NCBI GenBank assembly: GCA_949752745.1
Contig: OX457028.1
Coordinates: 7,148,922 to 7,212,921 of the forward strand
From: Protula sp. h YS-2021
Taxonomy: Eukaryota > Annelida > Polychaeta > Sabellida > Serpulidae
Direction of reading: 5' to 3'
DNA length: 64,000 nt
The translations under genes were made by a program, and so were the position numbers. This document shows positions 21,266 through 33,550 of the stretch, piece after piece. Each line of letters opens with the position of its first letter. The stretch's first letter is position 1. The notes beneath the pieces are model-generated. The model was not told the DNA's origin, did no database searches, and saw only the letters and a program-made list of their open reading frames with translations.

Positions 21266-21903
21266 GGAGTCAACGAGTGGTGACGTCATTTTACCCCCTC
21301 GAATCTTCTCATGTGACTATTTCTTCAGTGAAGAAAATAATTCTGGGGGGGGGGGAGGTGGGAAGAGAGATTTTGAAGACCCCGCTTCCAGTCATTATGT
21401 AGCTTTTTCACACCAGTGATATTAAGAGTACGTTTGAATGGTACTTTTTTATTCACTCGGATAATTTGTGAATAGTCCCTTTCGTCCACTCCGCTGAGTT
21501 GTGAATGGAGTGCGGTCTGTTAAGTATTAAAGCGTTAAAGCGATCATGCAAAAAGTGTTTAGATTCGTGTTCAACTTAACCCACCGTCCAAATGTCTGAC
21601 GAATACGGGAGGCGGAGAAATGTTGTCATGACAACATCGCAAACGTGTGTCGTTCTGTGCTACGCAGAAAGGCTGTGGTTAAAAGTAAGCACACAAAGCA
21701 TTTATGTTCAGTTGGTGTTTGTAATTCAAATGTGACAATTCTCTCCCCACCCCCCCCCCACCCCCCACACCCATGAGTTAAGTGTTTCTTTTCTTTTGGC
21801 TGCCGAGGCGGATTATAGATTTGGGTGTTGTCCGTCCGTCCATAACCGCTGTTACTTCCACCTGAAAAATCTGTGTCGTACGCTATTTGGCATGAAGATG
21901 ACC

Positions 21904-22103
21904 NNNNNNNNNNNNNNNNNNNNNNNNNNNNNNNNNNNNNNNNNNNNNNNNNNNNNNNNNNNNNNNNNNNNNNNNNNNNNNNNNNNNNNNNNNNNNNNNN
22001 NNNNNNNNNNNNNNNNNNNNNNNNNNNNNNNNNNNNNNNNNNNNNNNNNNNNNNNNNNNNNNNNNNNNNNNNNNNNNNNNNNNNNNNNNNNNNNNNNNNN
22101 NNN
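21904..22103. other. assembly gap (200 N)
   Basis: Exactly 200 unknown bases, which may be a placeholder of arbitrary size. It lies at the start of a tandem repeat array, a likely cause of the gap. Confidence 1.
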
Positions 22104-24000
22104 CGCATAATGTGATAACGTAAAATATGTATATATTATGAACAAGATCTTCTGTACACAATATCTGGGTAACGGAAAGTCCTATAGACTTCAAATTTTA
22201 TATGGGTATTCCTTGGGTCAGTCAGATGGTTCTGTCAATTTTTTACGCAAGTCACGTGATTAGGGCAGGTGTATGTATGTCATTACGTTAAAACCTTGTG
22301 TGCGAAATTTCTCTGCCGCTGAAAATCGAAGAAAGTTGAAACTTAGTGAGATTCATGCTTCGTAGGTCCGAGAGATTCTGCTTTTCGCGAGTACAACGAG
22401 CGACTGCGGCTTATGAGGTCATCAGGTAAATGTATATATTTTGAACCAGATCTTTTATGCACAAAATCTCGACAACGGAAAATCATATCGACTTAAAATT
22501 TTATGTGGGTATTCCTTGGTTCAGTCAGACGACTGGTTCAACTTTTGATGAGTGTGGTGAAATTAAGAAAAGCAACATTACGTAAGAAATTATCTGTTGT
22601 TAAGCAAAATATCTCGATAACGGGAATTCAGGTAGACTTGGTGTAGTAATTTCTGGTATAAGTTGCACAATTTTGGTGAAAGATCATTAAACTCGTATAG
22701 AAAATCGAGAAAGGTGCATACGTCAATCCTCCCCCCCCCCCCCCCCATCGCCTCCCTAGTTTATGGCTCCTTTGTTAACTGAGCACACTTGTTAACTAGG
22801 CTGGGGATTTCAGCGTTTTCCAGAAGATTCTCGGGTGTTCCTGCAGTCTTTAGAATGCTTCAAAACAGTAACAGCATTACTGTCGGTCCATTGTTATTTG
22901 TTATTGCCTGAAATTGAGCTTTTTGTGCGTTTATCATCTGCGGCTATTGCGTAAAATGCCACTCAGTCGGGGGTCGGTATCAATTGTGGTGCATGATGAA
23001 GTCGTTATCTACGAGTTCATGCAATGCTATTGTCGTATTAATAGGTCTAAGCAGGTCTACCTGTTGATTTTTTTGTCGCATGCTTGATTCGGTTGCCAAG
23101 GTGTTCCATATAGGGGAGCTATTTTGTATCGTTTAGTATTGTTTGCAGTACCTGGAAGCATTTTTTTGCTTTTAAAGTTGGTCATCTGATATCTTGTGTT
23201 ATGAGAAGCAGCTCACTATTTTTGAACCAAAATGCCCCCCCCCCCCCTCCTCCTCCCACCGAGGTGCATCATCTGATGCGCAGTTATGAAGAATGCCTTT
23301 CTACTGCTTTTTGGCCGACGTGAATGTACGAAAGACAAGGTAGCACATCATGGTTATAACACCGTTACCGTTACCTTGGGTAAAAGGGTTAGAGTTGCGT
23401 TCGCAGTCGGACCTACATTAGATAGCTGGGGCTGGAGTGTGTGGAGAAAAACAGTAAAAAATAATAATACTAATCCAGACCACCTTCAAGACCTGGATAA
23501 AAAGTTGCTAAGTAAGACCCGTTTGTCTTGACCCCTTCCAGATTCGGGTAAAAAGACGTACGGTAAAACCTGCCTGTCTTGACTAACTTCCAGGCCCGGA
23601 TAAAAATGTGACGTACAGTAAAACTACTTAGTGACCAATTTCAGACCTGGATAAGAAGGGCCTACAGTGAAGCCCGTTTTAGCGACCACCTTCTAGACTC
23701 CGATGAAAAAAAGACGTGGAGTAATATCTGTTTTAGTGACTACTATCTGCTTTGTTTATTTTGAATTTTTTACAATGAATTGTGATTATGTTTGCAGAAA
23801 TGAATATTTTATTTCAGTTATTTAAAAAAGTAATACTGTTTTGGGGGAAATTATGGGTTTAGTCGGAGAAACATTTGTTTTTGTTTTACAAAAACAAGAA
23901 ACTAAGTAGGTATCGAATTAAAGTGTGTAATATAAACCTAAGCTCATGTTTTTTTGTGCACTGGCCGCTCTACTTGTGCTTGATAGTACGATGAAATTTT
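22104..24000 (+). repeat. repeat block A: ~300-bp tandem units plus tail
   Basis: Units carry AACGGAAAGTCCTATAGACT, TATGGGTATTCCTTGGGTCA and TTGTGTGCGAAATTTCTC. The tail has GAATGCCTTTCTACTGCTTT (from about 23260) and a four-fold ~60-bp repeat with GTAAAACCTG phrases (23500-23730). The same order of modules recurs at 28090-29760. Confidence 0.8.
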
Positions 24001-24101
24001 CTTAGCGTTCTGAATTCCAAGCTAAATAACATCAGGAATCATGGAGTTGGCCGCGAGTAAGCAAACTCTGTGTTTATCTCGTAAAATATTTCTATTTTTT
24101 A

Positions 24102-26170
24102 GACCAGCCGACTATGTCGGGCTGGTCTTATCTTATCAATAGAGGGTTACCCGTCGTCTGTATGTACGTATGTATGTACGTGTGTAAACTTTTACTTAAA
24201 ATGCTTCTTCTCCTTCAGTTTTGATCGGATTCCTCTCAAATTACACACGAATGTTCTCTAGGTAGGCCTCTCTTTAAAATTTTTTTTTGGCGATCCCCCA
24301 AAAATTGACTAAATGGTGGACATTTAAAATTTTTCGGTTGCCAATTTTCAAAATGCTTCTACTCCCACAATTTTCATCAGATTTTCTTCAAATTTTGCAC
24401 GAATATTCCCTAGGTAGGCCTCTTTTGAAAAATTACTCATTTTGGCGATCCGCCAAAAATTGGCCAAATGGGGGACATTTTTTAATTTTTTGGTGTCAAA
24501 TTTTCAAATTGCTTCTTCTCCCACAATTTTGATCGGATTCCTTTCGAATTTTGGATAGATGTTCTCTAGGGAGACCTCTCTTGGAAAATTACTCTTTTTG
24601 GCGATCCACCAAAAATTGGCCAAATGGGGGACATTTGTAATTTTGTGGTTGCCAATTTTCAAAATGCTTCTAATCCCACAATTTTGGTCAGATTTTCTTC
24701 AAATTTTGCACGAATATTCCCTAGGTAGATCTCTTTTGAAAAAGCACTCATTTTGGCGATCCGCCGAAAATTGGCCAAATGGGGGACATTTTTTAATTTT
24801 TTGGTGTCCAATTTTCAAATTGCTTCTTCTCCCACAATTTTGATTGGATTCCTTTCCAATTTTTGATAGTTGTTGTCTAGGTAGATCTCTCTTGAAAAAT
24901 TACTCTTTTTGGCGATCCGCCAAAAATTGGCTAAATGGGGGACATTTGTAATTTTGTGGTGCCAATTTTCAAAATGCTTCTTCTCGAATCATTTTGATCA
25001 GATTTTCTTCAAATTTTGCACGAATATTCCTTAGATAGGCTTCTTTTGAAAGTTTACTCATTTTGGCGATCCGCTAAAAATTGGCCAAATGGGGGACATT
25101 TTTTGGTGTCAAATTTTCAAATTGCTTCTTCTCCCACAATTTTGATCGGATTCCTTTCGAATTTTGGATAGATGTTCTCTAGAGAGACCTCTCTTGGAAA
25201 ATTACTCTTTTTGGCGATCCACCAAAAATTGGCCAAATAGGGGACATTTGTAATTTTGTGGTTGCCAATTTTCAAAATGCTTCCAATTCCACAATTTTGG
25301 TCAGATTTTCTTCAAATTTTGCACGAATATTCCCTAGGTAGATCTCTTTTGAAAAAGCACTCATTTTGGCGATCCGCCAAAAATTGGCCAAATGGGGGAC
25401 ATTTTTTAATTTTTTGGTGTCCAATTTTCAAATTGCTTCTTCTCCCACAATTTTGATCGGATTCCTTTCCAATTTTTGATAGTTGTTGTCTAGGTAGATC
25501 TCTCTTGAAAAAATACTCTTTTTGGCGATCCTCCAAAAATTGGCTAAATGGGGGACATTTGTAATTTTGTGGTTCCAATTTTCAAAATGCTTCTTCTCGA
25601 ATCATTTTGATCAGATTTTCTTCAAATTTTGCACGAATATTCCTTAGATAGGCTTCTTTTGAAACTTTACTCATTTTGGCGATCCGCCAAAAATTGGCCA
25701 AATGGGGGACATTTTTTAATTTTTTGGTGTCAAATTTTCAAATTGCTTCTTCTCGCACAATTTTAATCCGATTCCTTTTTAATTTTTGTTAATTGTTCTC
25801 AAGGTAGACCTCTCTTAAAAAATTACTTTTTTTGGCGATCCGCCAAAAATTGGCCAAATGGGGGACATTTGTAATTTTGTGGTTGCCAATTTTCAAATGC
25901 TTTTTCGCCCACAATTTTGATCACATTTTCTTCAAATTTTGCACCAATATTCCCTAGTTTGACCTCTTTTGAAAAATTACTCGTTTTGGCGATCCGCCAA
26001 AAATTGACTAAATGGGGGACATTTTTTAATTTTTTGGTGTCAAATTTTCAAATTGCTTCTTCTCCCACAATTTTGATCGGATTCTTTTCCGATTTTGGAT
26101 TCTTGTTCTCTGGGTAGACCTCTCTTGAAAATTTGCTCTTTTTGGTGATCGGGGACATTTTTTAATTCTT
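24102..26170 (+). repeat. satellite array of ~155-bp monomers with a hairpin at its left edge
   Basis: About 13 monomers centred on TTGGCGATCCGCCAAAAATT and GGCCAAATGGGGGACATTT, spaced 148-156 bases. Two variants alternate (GCACGAATATTCCCTAG versus GATAGATGTTCTCTAG), giving a ~310-bp higher-order unit. The left edge at 24102-24130 is a hairpin, AGACCAGCCGAC...GTCGGGCTGGTCT. The ORFs in it are shadows of the repeat. Confidence 0.9.
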
Positions 26171-26599
26171 TCCCCTTATAAAAGAATTGAAAGAATGACT
26201 CCTCATCAGCCACAACTACACCGATCAAGTGAGCGAATATTTTCTCCATTCAGTTACGGCTTTTTTCGTAACCGCTGTCTGCGAATTTGATCATGATTTT
26301 GTCTGTGATTCCTGGATATATATTCTGTAGGTCACGGCTGGTCACCATGTCCCTGGACATGCTTGTTTTCTCCACCGGTCAAAAGACTCATCTTCACCTG
26401 GCGATTCAAGAACTTGTGTCATTATGACCGTCTGTTGGGTGTTTGATGTAAGACTGGGGTTTCGGAGAAGCACGGAGACAGGCAGCGATATTAATAAGTT
26501 CTCGTTGTTGTTTTTGCTCCTCAGGGCTCCGCATAACCCTTGCGCTATTGGCTTGCAAGAGCTGCTGTGTTTGAATTAGCGTTTCTAACTAGAGCTGAA

Positions 26600-28010
26600 T
26601 CAGTTCCTTCTGCCTACCACATTTTCAAATGGGCGCTGTCCAAGTAAAAGAAATGTTACAAATGAAAAGTTGGGGGACTTCGGTAGATCTCTATATCCCA
26701 AATAAACCTGGAAAGTCGCAAATATTTATGCTTCCAGACAGGGGGAAGAGATTTTAGTTTCTGGCACCCCCGTTTAACATTTCCACTGTGATGGAAGTGC
26801 CAAACTCGTAGGCCAGACTTAGGGTATGCCCGTCTTTCGGTATTTTGACGACTGATTTCCGGCTCATATGCAGAAAGCTCGGGCCAGGCTTCAAACGTTT
26901 TCCTTAGTAAAACAAGCGCTTTCGGCAGGCCTTGAGGCCAGTTTGGCAAAATCATAACTAGTGGCCAAACAGCAAATGATTTTACTAGGAGACAGGTGGG
27001 ATTTGGAGCTAGCCAGAGTTTACCCCACAAAGGAGAGATGGATTAGAGTCGTAAAAGCCATTCAAAACATTACTCTCCATTAACCCTTAAAGGTCTTTAC
27101 TAGGCTTACTAGTGGCCTCAGAAAAGACAGTCGAATCGGGGGAACTTCACTATAGAAGAATTCAAAGAGCAGTAAAATTCGCTGTGGCTCAGGGAAAAAG
27201 TTGTCACAGGTTAGTGTCATTCCTTCACAAGCATATTTTGGGTAGGTGTGAGAATAGAAAATTTGACCCATTCAAGGCATGACCCGGGCCGTAGCGTATT
27301 TTTTAATTATTTAAGCATTGCGCCTCAAACCGTCTTCTATAGAGGGGTATGGATCAGTGACCGATGCAATGCTTAGGCCATTTTCGGGCTGTGACCTCTC
27401 AGTTGAACAGTCATTTCAAATTAGTGTCGCCTCCGACCAGATCAAACGATACAATGGGATCTGGAACTGGTTCTTCGGTGATTGTATGGTGTAGATATTC
27501 TAGGGGTGGTGTACGCTGAAATTTACCTTATTTTGCTCTAAAGTCAGATAAAAGGAGAGGGGAGCTCCATGCGCAGTATTTTAAGTAAAAGGCTCCGGAA
27601 TATAGTGGCTCTTAAACCTAGGCCATCCTTAATAGGTAAGACCCATATAGCCTCTAGAGATGCAAGGACCTTCAAATAGAGAAGGCTGCTATCCTTCCCA
27701 CACCTCAGGAACAACAACTTCCCATGCTCTGTCTTGGGCGAGCTCTCAGAAAATACACGGAGCTGTCCAAAGAATACAGAGCACCAAGTCAAAAGCCATT
27801 AATCATTTCTTTCAGACTTGGTGTGACCAAAGATATTTCCAAGCCAACTGTGTCTAATTGCATTAAACGAATAATATTAGACGCATATGCTTAAGCTCAA
27901 ACGGACCCCAATATTCTAGAAGAGTATGCAATATTGCTCATCAAGTAAGGCAAGTAGCGAACTCCTTGAAGAGCAAGAACTACAGCCAGAGCCAGAATGG
28001 AGCCATGTCA
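26600..28010 (+). mobile_element. decayed DIRS-type tyrosine-recombinase retroelement
   Basis: Broken reading frames on the plus strand retain the order reverse transcriptase, RNase H, tyrosine recombinase. RT: FLAPPFNIST near 26760 and a catalytic YFDD at 26841-26852. RNase H region: LGDRWDLELARVYPTKERW near 26970 and LLGLLVASEKTVESGELHYR near 27100. Recombinase: WDLELVLR near 27455 and the HxxR box in AHQVRQVANSL at 27936-27968. Many stops and frameshifts make it inactive. No inverted terminal repeats identified. Confidence 0.75.
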
Positions 28011-28089
28011 AATAGGCGAGGGCGCAACTTCAGACAATCTGCCAAGTCGAAGAATAGATGGGTAAGGAGTCGAAAGGAAACTAGCTCAT

Positions 28090-29760
28090 AAGATCATTAT
28101 TTCTCCCCAACCAAGGGGAGACATATAGTGTTTGTACGTTCTGTGTGTGTGTCTATGTGTGTGTGTTTCAGTCTGTTGTGAACAAAATGTTGTGTGCAAG
28201 ATATCTCGAGAACGAAAAGTCCGATCCACTTCAAACTTAATTTGGTTAGGTCGGACGGTTCTTTCGACTTTTGACGCATGTCATGATTAGGACAGGCGTA
28301 TGACGCCATTACGTAAAAATCTTGTGTGCGAAATTCTAAGCCTCTGAACATCGGAGAAAGTTTAAACTTTGTGGGATTGTTGCTTGGTAGGTCCGAAAAA
28401 GCTTTAAACATTTTTTCGCGAGTAGAACGAACGAATGCGGTGTGTGACGTCATCGCGTAAAATATGTATATATTTTTAGCAAGAAATTGTGTGCAAAATA
28501 TCTTGATAACGGAAAGTCCTATCGACTTCAAATTTATATGGGTATCCCTTGGGTCAGTCGGACGGTTCTCTCAACTTTTGACGCATGTCACATGATAAGG
28601 GCAGGTGTACGTAAAAATCTTGTGTGCAAAATTTCTCAGTCGCTGAACATCGAAAAAAGTCGAAACGTAGTATGATTGCTGCTTGGTGGGTCCGAAAGAT
28701 TCTTTCATATTTTGTCGCGAGTAGAGTGGGGCGTGTGAATATAATAATATGAATATATTTTGAACAAGATTTTGTGTGCAATCTCCATAACGGAAAGTCG
28801 TATCGACTTCAAATTTTATATGGGTATGTCTTGAGTCGGTCGAAAGGCTCTATCAACTTTTGACGCACACCACTTGATTAGAGCAGGCGAATGACGTCAT
28901 TGCGTAAAAATCTTGTGTGCGAAATTACCCAACTGCTAAACATACAAGAAAGTTGGAACTTGGTGTTGTTGCTTGGTAGTTCCGAAAGATTCTTTCAAAT
29001 TTTGTTGCGAGTAGAACGAACTAGTGTGGCGTATGACGTCATCACGTAAACATGTGTATACTCTGTACAAGATCTTGTGTGTAAGATATCTCGATAATGG
29101 ATAAGGGAAAGTTGTATCAGTTTTTGGGCATCATTACATAAAAATTATCTGTTGTTAAGCAAAATATCTCGATAGCGGAAAGTGGGATCAACTTCAATCT
29201 TGATGTAGTTATTCCTACATATAAATCGAAAGATTTTGGTTAAACATTAAACTCATATAGAAAATTAAGAAAGGTGTATGACGTCAACACCCTCCTTCCT
29301 GTAAAGTGGGTCACCTGATTTCTTGTGTTATTTTGGCAATGACATACTCTACCCCTTCTCCCACCGAGGTGCGTCATCTGATGCACAGTTACGAAGAATG
29401 CCTTTCTAGTGCTTTATGGCCGATGGGAACGTACTAAGACAAGGTAGTATACTTAGGGTACACACCGTTACCTTGGGTAAAAGGGCTACAGTTGGACCTA
29501 CATTAGATGGCTGCGAAAGGAGTGGGGGTGACGGTTAAAAAATCCAGGCCAACTTCAAGATCTGAATAAAAAGATGCAAAGTAAGAACTGTTTTTTTGCG
29601 GTCCCTTCCAGAAAAACAAGAAACTAAATAGGCGTCGTTTGAAAGTGAGTGTGCAATACTGTACTGATATGTTTTTTGTGCATTAGCCGCTCTAGTTCCA
29701 TCTTATGGCACGGCAAACTTTTGCTTCGATTTCAGTGTCTGCCAGTGCACTAAATAACGC
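28090..29760 (+). repeat. repeat block B, diverged duplicate of block A
   Basis: Three to four ~290-bp units (AACGGAAAGTCCTATCGACT, ATATGGGTATCCCTTGGGTC, CTTGTGTGCGAAATTC), then the same tail as block A: GAGGTGCGTCATCTGATGCA at 29366 and a match to 23965 near 29690. Blocks A and B bracket the satellite and the DIRS remnant. Confidence 0.8.
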
Positions 29761-29769
29761 GCACCTCCA

Positions 29770-30330
29770 TCCTGCTCAAGACAGATGTTTGTTTCGGGTT
29801 TAATATCATCTAGCGAGCCTAGCCATTTCTAGAATGGTAGTACTACTCATTGTATAAGAACCTTCTTTTAACGTACACAAAGAGAAATTCGAATATCCTT
29901 TATGGTTAATTGGCAATTATTTGTTCGTGCTCTCCCAGTTTTCACTGTTGCTATAGCCTGTCAAAAAGATTTAGTCGACCAATCATTGTTTTGCTATGCA
30001 TGCCGATTTTTTTGTATTTTGTAAATTGAATGCTGTAAATTAGTCTTTGTTCGAATGTTTTTGATTGCAATTAACAATAAATGCTAATAACCATTGCGCA
30101 GGAGCATTTGTTTTTCAAAGATATCAAAGATACCCTTAAACAGGGTATAGATGGATCTCTTTGATCTTTGCAATGTCTTGTAGACGCAAAGGCATGAATC
30201 TCATACAACGCGGCTTTCAACAAAATAAACATTCCCTTCAAGCTTGCCAAATGAAGACGGTTTAAATTTTTCCAAATCAAATTGCACTTGTGCAACAAAA
30301 GAAAACCTCTTCATAATCTGATTTTACTGA
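29770..30330. other. intergenic, nothing recognised
   Basis: AT-rich sequence without a recognisable exon or element end. Confidence 0.4.
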
Positions 30331-30337
30331 TTTCAAA

Positions 30338-31664
30338 GGTTTCTGGACGTTTCGGCCCAAAACCAGTTCGGCCCAATCGGTTCGGCCCAACGTGAAAGAC
30401 GATTCGGCCAAGCTTTGGACGCTTCGGCTCATGGTTTTGCATGTTTCGGCCCATAGGTTCGGACGATTCGGCGCATTGTTTCCGATGACATAAATGTTAA
30501 ATGAAACTTAAAATCAAGGCTGTTCATGCTTTTATTTTGATTACAAAATGAAAACCAGCATTCGACAGAACACTGAAACTGCAGTTTTACACACCATAAT
30601 TCTGTTGATATGAACGACTTCATATACAAACGGGAAAACCTCACCAACGACTTTCATTGTATTAGAACTTGATATTGTCGCGTGATATGCCTGATCCACA
30701 TATCCGATGTTGGAATAATCCACACTGAATACAATTTAGCGCTTGCTTACATCATTCACACACGAAATGCACTTATCCATGCTGAGTAAATTTATCCAAA
30801 TGAACGATATTACTTCAAAACATAACCAAAATAACCAGCACAAAAGCATTATATAATTCGTCTCGCTGCTGTTTATGGTGACCAAATAATAAATGTGATT
30901 TATATTACTCAAGATGTACTCCAGGTAAAACTGGTCGTCCAGTTGGGGGTCCAGGCATGATTTACTCAGGGATGAAATACTCCGCAACACTTAATTGCCC
31001 CTCCCCCAAAAATCAATGATATTACAAATTAAGTGCTCCCGTATTAGGTAGCGAGACGGCTTTCCTTAAAAAGATTAATAAAAAGCCACAAATGCAATTA
31101 ACAATTACACACCGGAGATTTATTATCCTGTTCATAAGGTGTTTCACTTGAACTCAGTTAACTGTGCATCAAAAGGGAGCGAGTTGCGTTTTTTTTTGTT
31201 TTTAATTACATATAAATCGGAACACTTAATTACACTGACATGGTAGGCCAATTGCACTTCATATACCTGAGATATGCTAAAACAACTGAAATGAGTTCTG
31301 TCTTTCGTAATATAATGAAAGGATAACAAAATAAAGGACGGAATAATAACTGTGAGGATCCCTAGCTGAGACTAAATATTTGTTAAAAGGGTTTTTTCAT
31401 GCACGTTAATAATAGGAGTACATTCTTCTTTACATATCTTTTCTACACGCGCAAATGGTGTGTGATAAGTAATGTGCAACTCACATTACTCACACTGAAC
31501 TCGCTCACTGGAAGTCAAAAAAATTTTATGCGGATCTCTAATAGAGTCGAAACATCCAATTTGGGCCGAACTGGTTTTGGACCGAACCGGTCAGGTGAAA
31601 AACATCTTGGGCCGAATCATCCAAATTGGCGCGAACTGGTTTTGGGCCGAATCGACCAAATCCC
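30338..31664. mobile_element. second member of the TCGGCC-end foldback-like family
   Basis: 1327 bp with inverted ends GGTTTCTGGACGTTTCGGCC and (complement) GGGATTTGGTCGATTCGGCC, each followed by about five TTCGGCCCA-type motifs. Flanked by a perfect 8-bp duplication ATTTCAAA (30330-30337 and 31665-31672). The interior is AT-rich with no transposase. End architecture and duplication length match the element at 2592-5984. Confidence 0.75.
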
Positions 31665-31748
31665 ATTTCAAATATCAAATATTGTGACAGAAACTATTTT
31701 TTTATTTTTTTTTATTCTTGACTCTAAAATGGTTAAATCACCCATGTG

Positions 31749-32160
31749 AAATATCTGGAAAGAAAATGCCAAAAGGCATTGAAACTATTATTGGTGATTT
31801 CTGTCCACGATTGGGAAGTAGACAGGAACACTAAACTTGTGCTGTATAGAGCGTTTATGAGATCTAGACTAGACTATGGTAATATTGTCTATGACCATCC
31901 TATCTGAAAATTGTGAAATCCGGAGGAAGCGGATATCATCATGGAGTCTATTGCAAACTATAGGGTTCCGAGTCACCTCAATGGACACTAACCAAGCCTT
32001 TAGTTTTAAAACCCTTTCATACTCCTCAAATGAGACCACAAACCCTTGGGCATTTCAAGCAAATTTAGCAGAACTTATGGAGCAGTACATAAATTACCCC
32101 ATTTTATACGGAGCATTGTGCAAGATCAGAGCGCTGTTGCTAGCCAAACAAATCATCTAG
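31749..32160 (+). pseudogene. I-type LINE reverse-transcriptase C-terminal fragment
   Basis: 49 clean codons from 31749 include KYLERKCQKALKLL and LYRAFMRSRLDYGNIVYD, the thumb-region signature of I/Jockey-group LINEs. The match continues in shifted frames to about 32160. Frameshifts and stops show it is dead. Confidence 0.75.
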
Positions 32161-32559
32161 ATTAGCCGTTACAACAAGTTCATAATTGCACTTGGGGATT
32201 TGCCAAAATCCCCTAGTGTATTGAATTTGTACGAAAATTTTAGCCGCAGTTGTTTGTGGCATGTTTTTTTTTCGTTTTTTGAGTTTGTCCGTGGAACTAG
32301 TCAGAGGCCGTTAGGGCTAGAAAGGTGAAATTTGGATATGATAAACAGTATGTCTAGTTGATCCTCCTGTATTTTTTAATTCGCTCAATTTTTCAATTAA
32401 ACACAAAACAAATTTCAGAAACAGGCGGCAAGAAATTGTGAGCAGTAGTTTAAACCGGCATGATATCAGCCTTGGTGTATAAATTGCCCAACTCTCAATG
32501 AAAGCCATCACAGAATACCATCACAATTGCTAAAGAGTGATGAAATTTGGCTCACTGCT

Positions 32560-33190
32560 AGAGGTCTCGGCCATAGTCAATGTAAAAAAACCAGAAGTGG
32601 GCCATTATCTGGTTAGAGATTTTGAGCTTATTTTCGATCCTTTGGCCCTAAAAGACGATAGGTAAAACCTCCTCGAACATGGTCAAAGTCAAAAATGGAA
32701 GTTGACCATTATCTCGAAAACGGTTAGAGATCGAGCGATTCTGAGCTTATTTTCGACTCTTTAGGCCTAAAAGATGATATGTAAGAGGTGCCTCGGTGCC
32801 CTTGATGCCCTCGGCCATGGTCAAAGTCAAAAATCGGAAGTGGGCCATTATCTCGAAAATGGTTAGAGATAGAGCCATTTGAGCTTATTTTCTATCCTTT
32901 GGGCCTAAAAGACCACATCTAATAGGTACTTCGGTGATCTTGTCCTCCTCGGGCATGGTTAAAATCAAAAACCTGAATTGAGCAATTATCTCTAAAACGG
33001 TTAGAGGTAGAGCGATTCTGAACTTGTTTTCGACCCTTTGGGCCTAGAAGACCGTATGTAAGAGGTACCTTGGTGATCTTGTCTTCCTCGGACATGGTCA
33101 AAGTCAAAAACCGGAAGTGGGCCATTATCTCGGAAACGGTTAGAGATTCTGAGCTTATTTTGGACCCTTTGGGCCTAGAGTTCAGAATCG
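32560..33190 (+). repeat. ~125-bp tandem repeat inside the LINE remnant
   Basis: Five units with GGTCAAAGTCAAAAA, AAGTGGGCCATTATCTCG, GGTTAGAGAT and TTGAGCTTATTTTC phrases. It separates the RT and RNase H fragments of the I-type LINE. Confidence 0.85.
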
Positions 33191-33297
33191 TATTTTTGTG
33201 ACCCCAAGTTTAATTTTCGATACTCGGTAGTGAAAACGGTCTACTTTGCGTTGATTATATATTGGTACTGGAGAATTTTTAAATATCGAACGTTTTA

Positions 33298-33550
33298 ATT
33301 CTATCAATTCTAGAAAAACACGCCAGTGCAATCAAAACTAGTACAGAAGTAATTTTATGTTGGATTCCAAGTCACGTAAGAATTCGAGGTAACTGATAGA
33401 GCGGCCAACAGGATGGAGGAGCTAAACGAGAACCGCTCCGATTTCCTTATCCCATACTTAGACTTTAAATACCATATCTCAGCTATACAAAAGATCTTTG
33501 GACAGACAGACTTTGTAATCAATCTTATTGTTGGGAATAAACTGTCCTAG
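33298..33550 (+). pseudogene. I-type LINE RNase H fragment
   Basis: Encodes ILEKHASAIKTSTEVILCW then IPSHVRIRGN, a stop or frameshift, then DRAANRMEELNEN and IPYLDFKYHI. This matches the end of the RNase H domain found after RT in I-clade LINEs. Confidence 0.75.

Noticed and set aside
21626..22194. ORFs running through the N gap
   Set aside because: They consist mostly of unknown residues from the 200-N gap.
24287..25578. Several 66-94-aa ORFs with similar sequences
   Set aside because: Translations of satellite monomers; the repeated peptides follow the DNA repeat, with no domain.
26656..27030. 124-aa minus-strand ORF
   Set aside because: Shadow of the DIRS reverse transcriptase remnant on the plus strand.
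22104..29290. CRISPR-like regular repeats
   Set aside because: Units are ~155 or ~300 bp with no short conserved repeat and unique spacers, and the genome is animal.
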